The translations under genes and the position numbers were made by a program. Below are positions 58,498 to 64,000 of a DNA stretch of 64,000 nt, piece after piece. Below the pieces are notes generated by a model. The model saw nothing but the letters and a program-made list of their open reading frames with translations. It was not told the DNA's origin and made no database searches. The DNA is from Drosophila pseudoobscura (lineage: Eukaryota > Arthropoda > Insecta > Diptera > Drosophilidae): contig NC_046683.1 of the NCBI RefSeq assembly GCF_009870125.1, positions 48,995,869-49,059,868 of the forward strand, in the 5' to 3' direction. Within the stretch, counting starts at the first letter, position 1; each line of letters starts with the position of its first letter.

Positions 58498-59344
58498 ATG
58501 GCAGCATACCAAGGGTACCAGGAACTGCTAGTGGAGAAGCAGGACAAGGTTCTGATTGTTAAATTCAACAATCCCAAAAGGAAGAACTGCTTGAATCGAG
58601 TGGCGTACCAAGAGCTGGCTCGCGTGCTGGCAGAAGTGAACGACGATGCGGACGTGACAATCGTGGTGGTGACCGGCGTGGGCGACTTCTTTACGGCCGG
58701 AAATGACTTAACCCCAAGTGGTCAAACGGACGACATCCAAGCATTTCTTGTAGAAGGAAATAACGTATTCAAGGCCATGGTGCTGGGCTTTATAAACTGC
58801 AACAAGATTCTTATTAGTCTGGTAAATGGACCTGCGATTGGCATAGGCGCCACCATTGTGGGACTTTGCGATGTCGCGTGGTGTGCGGAGGAGGTAAATC
58901 TGATCTTCACACCTCGATAGCCCCTGCTAAACAGCCATCTCTTAATCATTTTAGGCATACTTTTACACGCCATTCATCAAACTGGGTCTCGTCCCAGAGG
59001 GAGGCTCTTCCTTTCTGCTGCCCATGATTCTTGGACGCTCCAAAGCTTCGGAGATTCTGCTCCTTAATGAGAAACTTTCCTCCGCCGAGGCATACAATTT
59101 CAATTTTGTGTCGCGCATCTACAAGACCGAGGAGCTGGACTCTGTGGTGTGGCCCAAGCTGCGGGAGTTTTCCGCTTTGCCACCAACTTCTCTGAAGGAG
59201 GGAAAACGCTTGATCAAGGAGGGCTTCCTGGCGAACCTCCTGAAGGCTAATGATGCTGAGTGCACGGAGCTCCTCAATCGTTTTCAGGGAGACGAGTTCA
59301 TCCAGGCCATAATGGACTTTGCCACCCGCAAATCAAAATTGTAA
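58498..59344 (+). CDS. peroxisomal enoyl-CoA delta-isomerase (ECI2-like), copy 2
   Basis: Same fold and role as copy 1. Two exons: 58498-58893 and 58955-59344, 261 residues. It keeps the consensus FFTAGNDLT at the first oxyanion region, NGPAIGIGATIVGL, VPEGGSS and a C-terminal RKSKL peroxisomal signal, so it is probably the copy with the ancestral active site. Exon 1 differs from copy 1 at many sites, but a 122-bp part of exon 2 is almost identical, a sign of gene conversion. AATAAA at 59411-59416 is the probable end signal. Confidence 0.92.
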
Positions 59345-59581
59345 GAAATTTGTTTACATCATTTTCCTTGTAAGAACAGCTGTTGAGTTTGCATATCGAT
59401 GTATGGATTGAATAAAACGCACTTTGATCGATAGATCGATATTGTGTGGTGCGATCAAATTTAAATTTCCAATAAGCTGCAGCTTTGAATTCACTTTGCA
59501 CTCATATATAGTTCACTTTATTATTGCATATATACGAGTATTCGTTTATTAACATATCATTTAGTCGATCGCTTGCTTGTA

Positions 59582-59616
<35 letters not shown>

Positions 59617-60213
59617 ATATAATATGTATATGACAGTATTGCACTTTATAGTTAGTTCAACATTGAATAGTCCCCGCAGGAGTTCTTTCGCATGCAGCTA
59701 TTTCTTAGGCAGCTCCCAGCCCTAGGTCAGCTCCAAAATAAACTGCGAGGGGTGCTGATGCTGCTCCGCTCCTCTGGTGACTTACACATAATGCTTTACA
59801 TTCCTGTATAAACTAGATCTAGGCCAGACCGTGACCGTGACCGTACACGTGTCGTTCTGCTAGGGAAATTCGTTGGCCTCTGCGCCTTGTACCACCTTGC
59901 CTTACTCTAAACTTAACTCTAGGCGTGCTCCTGCTCATGTACAAATTGATGATAGACGTAGAAACATATCTATAATAGCTAGTACACACGACGATCGCTT
60001 GGAGTTTAACTTAGGCTGCGTTTTCTTCTCTTAATATTTGTTTTAAATTTTTTTTAGTTATTTCTAATAACTCTCCTGTGCCCCCGGGGCCCTAAACAAA
60101 TTCAAAATCTTAACAATTACTCAAAAAAAAGTGTATGTATGTGTACGTAGGAAGGCTTATCTTCCTCCTCCTCTTCCCCCCACTCGCTTACCCTAACAAA
60201 ACAACTGGGAACC
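59345..60213. other. 3' flanks of isomerase copy 2 and dpr20 (convergent)
   Basis: Non-coding. A TG microsatellite lies at about 59586-59612. A minus-strand AATAAA (plus-strand TTTATT at 59518-59523) could end dpr20, giving it a 3' UTR of about 0.7 kb that comes within about 100 bp of the isomerase end signal. Confidence 0.5.
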
Positions 60214-63200
60214 TTACCTAAAATCTGCCCTAAGTCTACTCGCCGCCAGCAGGATGAGCATTAGGAAGTGCAGCGCCACCAGATTGTGCCACGTGGCCTG
60301 CACCGCTCCTGCCCCGCCATGGTGCAGCTCCGCAAAGCTCTCGCCTGCAACGGAAAGAAAGGAGATTTTGTTACCCACATTCGGGGGAAAAATTGGCATT
60401 GCATTCCATCGGCTGGGGCCTCACCATTCAGAATGTGCACCACAATGGTAAAGTTCTGGAACTCGCTGATCGAGCAGGTGTAATTGCCCGAATCGGTTTT
60501 GCTGATCTTCGCTATGGAGAGGGTGGAGTTGGCCCCATCCTCCATCAGTTCGGTTTTGACGCTGCAAGCCAGGATTCTCGTTAGTAGGGAGTTCTCGCAC
60601 TCGCACTCTCTATCCTCTTTCTCTCTCACTTACCTCACGCCACCGCGTGTCACGTCATAGTTGAGAACATCGTCGATGTGCTTCCAGTACACCACGGAGC
60701 TGGTCATAGCCACGTTGCGCACCACACAGGACAGCTGCAGCGTGGAGTCGATCTCGTAGTACTTCTCCTGCAACGGATCCCCCACCTCGTCCACAATCAT
60801 CACCTTGGGAGCTGTGCCAAACCACTTGAGTGACTTCTCTTCCAATGTCTGTATCTGCTCGCGCGTACTTACCATTCACATGCAAGTTAATTTGTATGAG
60901 GCGGGGCGGATGGGTCGAGATCTGGCACTCGTAAATGGCCTCGTCATCCTTCTTCACATTGGTTATCTTCAGTCGCCAGTTGTTAGGATATTGGAATTCC
61001 ATTTTGTAGCGTTTATCACCCGTGTATGTGTGCATGCCCACTGTTAGCAGATCTAGGGCGTTTTCCTCGTCCTGCGTATTATGTCGCACCCAAGAGACCT
61101 AAATGATGATGGAGCGTGTATATGGGAAAACATTTCAGTACTTCCTATAGGGCATTTCAAATTTTCAAATAACGATAGCCAATCGATGAACTAATAGGCA
61201 ACTTATTTCATCGATGTAAAATTAATCGATGCACTTTTTAACTGATTGTGTCATCACTAAGAAGAAGATCTAAAGCAAAATGGCGCGGTTTTGAGCAAGG
61301 GAAATAAACATGGAAATGTGCGCCTCAAAAGCAGGTAAAAAGCACTTGATTATTTGGACCTGGTCAGATGCACTTACAGTCTTATCCTGCAGCAGCGAAA
61401 TCCTGCAGTTCAAGTGGATGCTGGAGCCTGCTTGCACGGTCAGATTCGTGGCCTGGCCCAACCGCTGTGCGTCCTCGAAGTGGGGACCATATCTGTGAGA
61501 CCGTCAGGTGCGTATTAAAGAATACATCTTCCCATCTGGAGGCGACTCCACACTTACCTCTGATCGTGGTGGTGGTGCTTATTGGCCGCCGAGAACGTGT
61601 CAAAGATGTAATTGAGCATGGGCGCATCGGTTTTCTGGCCCTTGGGCAGCGAGTGCTTACTGTTGCTGTCCACCCTCACCGCCGAAGTGCGAACGTTGTT
61701 CGTTTTGTTCCTCACGGGCTCTGTGGGCGTCGCAATGCTCGCATTAGTGGCGGCACTACCCCCGCTGACTGTCGCCGTAGTGGCCAGCATTAAGGCATTT
61801 ATCTTTTGGCTACCAATCTGCTGGAAGGTCATGTCGTCCCTACTAAGGGAGTTCTTCCGACTGGGTGCTTCAGAGAGCGGACCCTTGGCCGTTGCTGTGG
61901 CGCCTGTTCCGTCCGCCTGCAGCGACAGGGACTCCATATCCTGGGACCGCCCCGGCAGCCGCTGCTCGAAGATCGTTGAGGCTGTCTGGGAGCTGGGGGC
62001 CACCGTCGATGTCTGGCTCATATCTATGACGTAATCGGGCTCCACATCGCCATTGCCATCGGCCTCAAAGGCCAGGCTGGTCCCATCTGCAGGCACAGCA
62101 GCAGCTGCGGCAGCAGCGGCGGCGGCGGCGGCGGCATAGGAGTTATCGATTTCATTCGAATCTGCTTCCGACGAAGAGAAAGGAAAGGGAAAGGAAAGTT
62201 AAGAATTGATGACATGGCCACCCACTGGCGGGAAAGCATGGGCGAAAGTGTGGGTGTGGGTGCGGGTCTGGATATCTGGTCGAGTGTCTGTCTGAAGGGT
62301 CTATGCTAATTTCTGGTTTCCACAAAATGGGAAGGGGTACAAAGGAAGGGGTTGTATATGACTAATAAATTTGGAAAATCAGAGAATCAGGAAACCTATT
62401 TTTGGTGGCAAACCAAATCCACTTATTGGAAGATGGCAGATAGTCATTTCTATATAGAGGAACATTAGAAGGGCATAGGACATATTAAACATTATCCACA
62501 TTGCACTGAGAAAAAATAGAACATTTTGTTGATAATTTATTGTATTATTTATCGGATACGTCAATTGGTAAATTTTGCACTTTCAAATGAAAGCAGTTTA
62601 TATTTTCCGAAATAGTTTTCATTGTGAATATGTTTGTATATAACCATGCTTTACATATGTATATACATACATATGTGAGAATATCATATAGAAATTTCTT
62701 TTTGTAATGCAGATCTTTGGAATTTGTTTTACATTTGATATAAAAATGTCTGGATTATCTAACATCGGTTTTCACTTGTTTTTTGTATATTAAACTGTTC
62801 CAATTCGATTATTTTCTAATACATTTTTAGTTTGCTTTATACAAGCCTCGTAAATCTTATTGTAAAATATCTAAATATTTAACGTATCCATTGGATGAGC
62901 CCTTTTTGTACAATCTTTCATTACTCATTGAGTATGAAAATGTTGAAATTATAGCGTTTTATCTTTAATTTGAAGTAACCATGGGCTTAAGTCGCAAATT
63001 AAATGATTTAATACCACCATTGAAAATTTTGAAAGCACAAAAAAAAACGCCTTTTCGGAATTGTCACAAAAGAAAACTATTTTTTTTTTTCTCTCAGTGC
63101 AGGTGTAATGAATATATCACAATTTTCCAAGTATTCAAAGAGTGAAAGTCTTTCAGCCTTTCATTGAAAAACAATTATATAATAATGGCCCTGCGCCGAG

Positions 63201-63711
63201 CCCACCTCGCTTCGCCGCCCCCTCGTTGGGTTGATTTCCAAGTAGCAATTTTGCAATTTTCCCTACCGTAACTATCCCGCCACGTGGTCAACGGCAAGTG
63301 GTCCGACGAGGGCGTGGCTGTGGTTCCTCCTTCTCCTCCTCCTGCTGCTGCTGCTCCCGCGGGTGTGGTTCTCGCGGGCAGTTTCACTGTGGCGTCCAAC
63401 AGCAGCTCGTCCAGCTGCTCGGAGGCGACAAAGCCATAGGGATCCACGCCCTTGATCCGATTGACGGCCTCATAGACGGCATTGGCCTGGACCAGGCCGC
63501 TACCGATGGCCCTGCCACTGCCCATGATCGTTGTGGTTAGGATAAACAGCCTGATCAGGTTGCGCACGGAGCATTCAATTGGTCGCGTGGACGCGGAGAT
63601 CGATGTGGTGTGACTGGCGGCTGCTGCTCCTGTTGCAGCAGTGGTTGTTCCTGTGGCTTGCTTCGATTTATTTCTCGGAGACGCTATTTTCGCTGGTTCA
63701 TTCAAACGCAT
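60214..63711 (-). CDS. dpr20: DPR-family two-immunoglobulin cell-surface protein, probably dpr20
   Basis: DPRs pair with DIP proteins to label synaptic partners. Exons: 63711-63267, 62161-61558, 61492-61378, 61098-60873, 60811-60634, 60561-60425 and 60344-60214, 611 residues. A hydrophobic segment at about 49-77 may be an internal signal peptide. A long disordered stretch follows, with a 12-residue polyalanine run (62100-62135). Then Ig1 (YGPHFEDAQ, LNCRISLL, VSWVRHN, DDEAIYECQISTHP) and Ig2 (LSCVV, VVYWKH, DSGNYTCSIS). A C-terminal hydrophobic tail (LVALHFLMLILLAA) suggests a GPI anchor or membrane segment. The DPR family is certain; dpr20 is chosen for the long N-terminus and neighbours. 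The stop TAA is embedded in a consensus splice donor. Confidence 0.88.
62162..63266. other. first coding intron of dpr20
   Basis: 1.1 kb, AT-rich, no coding sequence. Contains poly-T and ATACATAC-like runs (62640-62690). Confidence 0.6.
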
Positions 63712-64000
63712 TTTGCAGTCTGTGTTCCCCGTTTGGAATCGGCACTAACTAACGCACATTTGGCCAACTGCATTGGAGGACTGGGAGTTTACGCTGCTCT
63801 GCCGCTCGATTTTTGGGGGTCACCTAGAGCTCTTACTTCGTCTGGGGCTATTGCTGCCTGCCACTCGAATTGGGGGTCACCTACTGCTCATCTGCCACTT
63901 GATTAGGGCTCTCACGCACTTCTGCCATTTGTTTGTCGGGGCGCCCCGGGGCGGAATCACGTAAATATCAACTTGATAAATTCACTTAGGGACAGGAGCA
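63712..64000. other. upstream flank of dpr20 at the window edge
   Basis: Probable 5' UTR or promoter of dpr20. Two imperfect copies of a CTGCC.CTCGA..TGGGGGTCACCTA block (about 63799-63825 and 63857-63883) and a partial third (63891-63907) occur here. No coding sequence recognised. Confidence 0.4.

Overview
The window is nuclear DNA of a fruit fly (genus Drosophila). The reasons are compact genes with many 53-67 nt introns, AATAAA polyadenylation signals, Drosophila core-promoter motifs (DRE, Ohler motifs 1 and 6), CA/TG microsatellites, and a set of genes I recognise as orthologues of D. melanogaster 3L (Muller element D) genes. The gene order is not that of D. melanogaster as I remember it. 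I suspect a species outside the melanogaster group, perhaps the obscura group, but the sequence alone does not prove this. Exon boundaries were worked out by eye from reading frame, splice sites and family similarity; every multi-exon model below closes in frame.

Layout. 0.7-2.4 kb: fumarylacetoacetase (Faa, +). 5.2-8.1 kb: the type II BMP receptor wishful thinking (wit, +). 9.2-10.9 kb: the ecdysteroid P450 disembodied (dib, -). 12.1-14.0 kb: a divergent UDP-glycosyltransferase (-). 15.2-26.6 kb: a Rebers-Riddiford cuticle protein (-) with a 15-nt first coding exon and a 9.8 kb first intron that holds an intronless Dpy-30 gene on the opposite strand. 26.6-31.1 kb: non-coding. 31.1-33.0 kb: the MCRS1 homologue Rcd5 (-), sharing a promoter region with a BNIP2-like BCH-domain gene (33.7-35.1 kb, +). 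36.1-47.0 kb: the sugar gustatory receptor array Gr64f-e-d-c-b-a (-), with a seventh sugar receptor head-to-head with Gr64a (47.2-48.9 kb, +). 49.8-56.6 kb: the ciliary transition-zone gene Cep290 (+). 57.1-59.3 kb: a tandem pair of peroxisomal enoyl-CoA delta-isomerase genes (+). 60.2-63.7 kb: a DPR-family immunoglobulin cell-surface protein, probably dpr20 (-).

The part up to about 49 kb corresponds to the 64A neighbourhood of D. melanogaster. Cep290, the isomerase and dpr20 belong, as far as I recall, to region 61. A rearrangement junction therefore probably lies between 48.9 and 49.7 kb.

Functionally the window is a mixture: tyrosine catabolism, neuromuscular BMP signalling, moulting-hormone synthesis, cuticle, chromatin factors, sweet taste, cilium structure, peroxisomal fatty-acid oxidation and synaptic recognition. 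The closest functional grouping is the Gr64 array. Its six same-strand genes are only about 170-230 bp apart, which fits the polycistronic transcription known for this locus. The most notable points are a non-canonical splice donor in Gr64e, the extra sugar receptor, gene conversion between the isomerase duplicates, a textbook X-box in front of Cep290, a donor-site-degenerate UGT, and a cuticle protein with two chitin-binding-like modules. I saw no tRNA, rRNA, CRISPR array, intact transposon or viral fossil.
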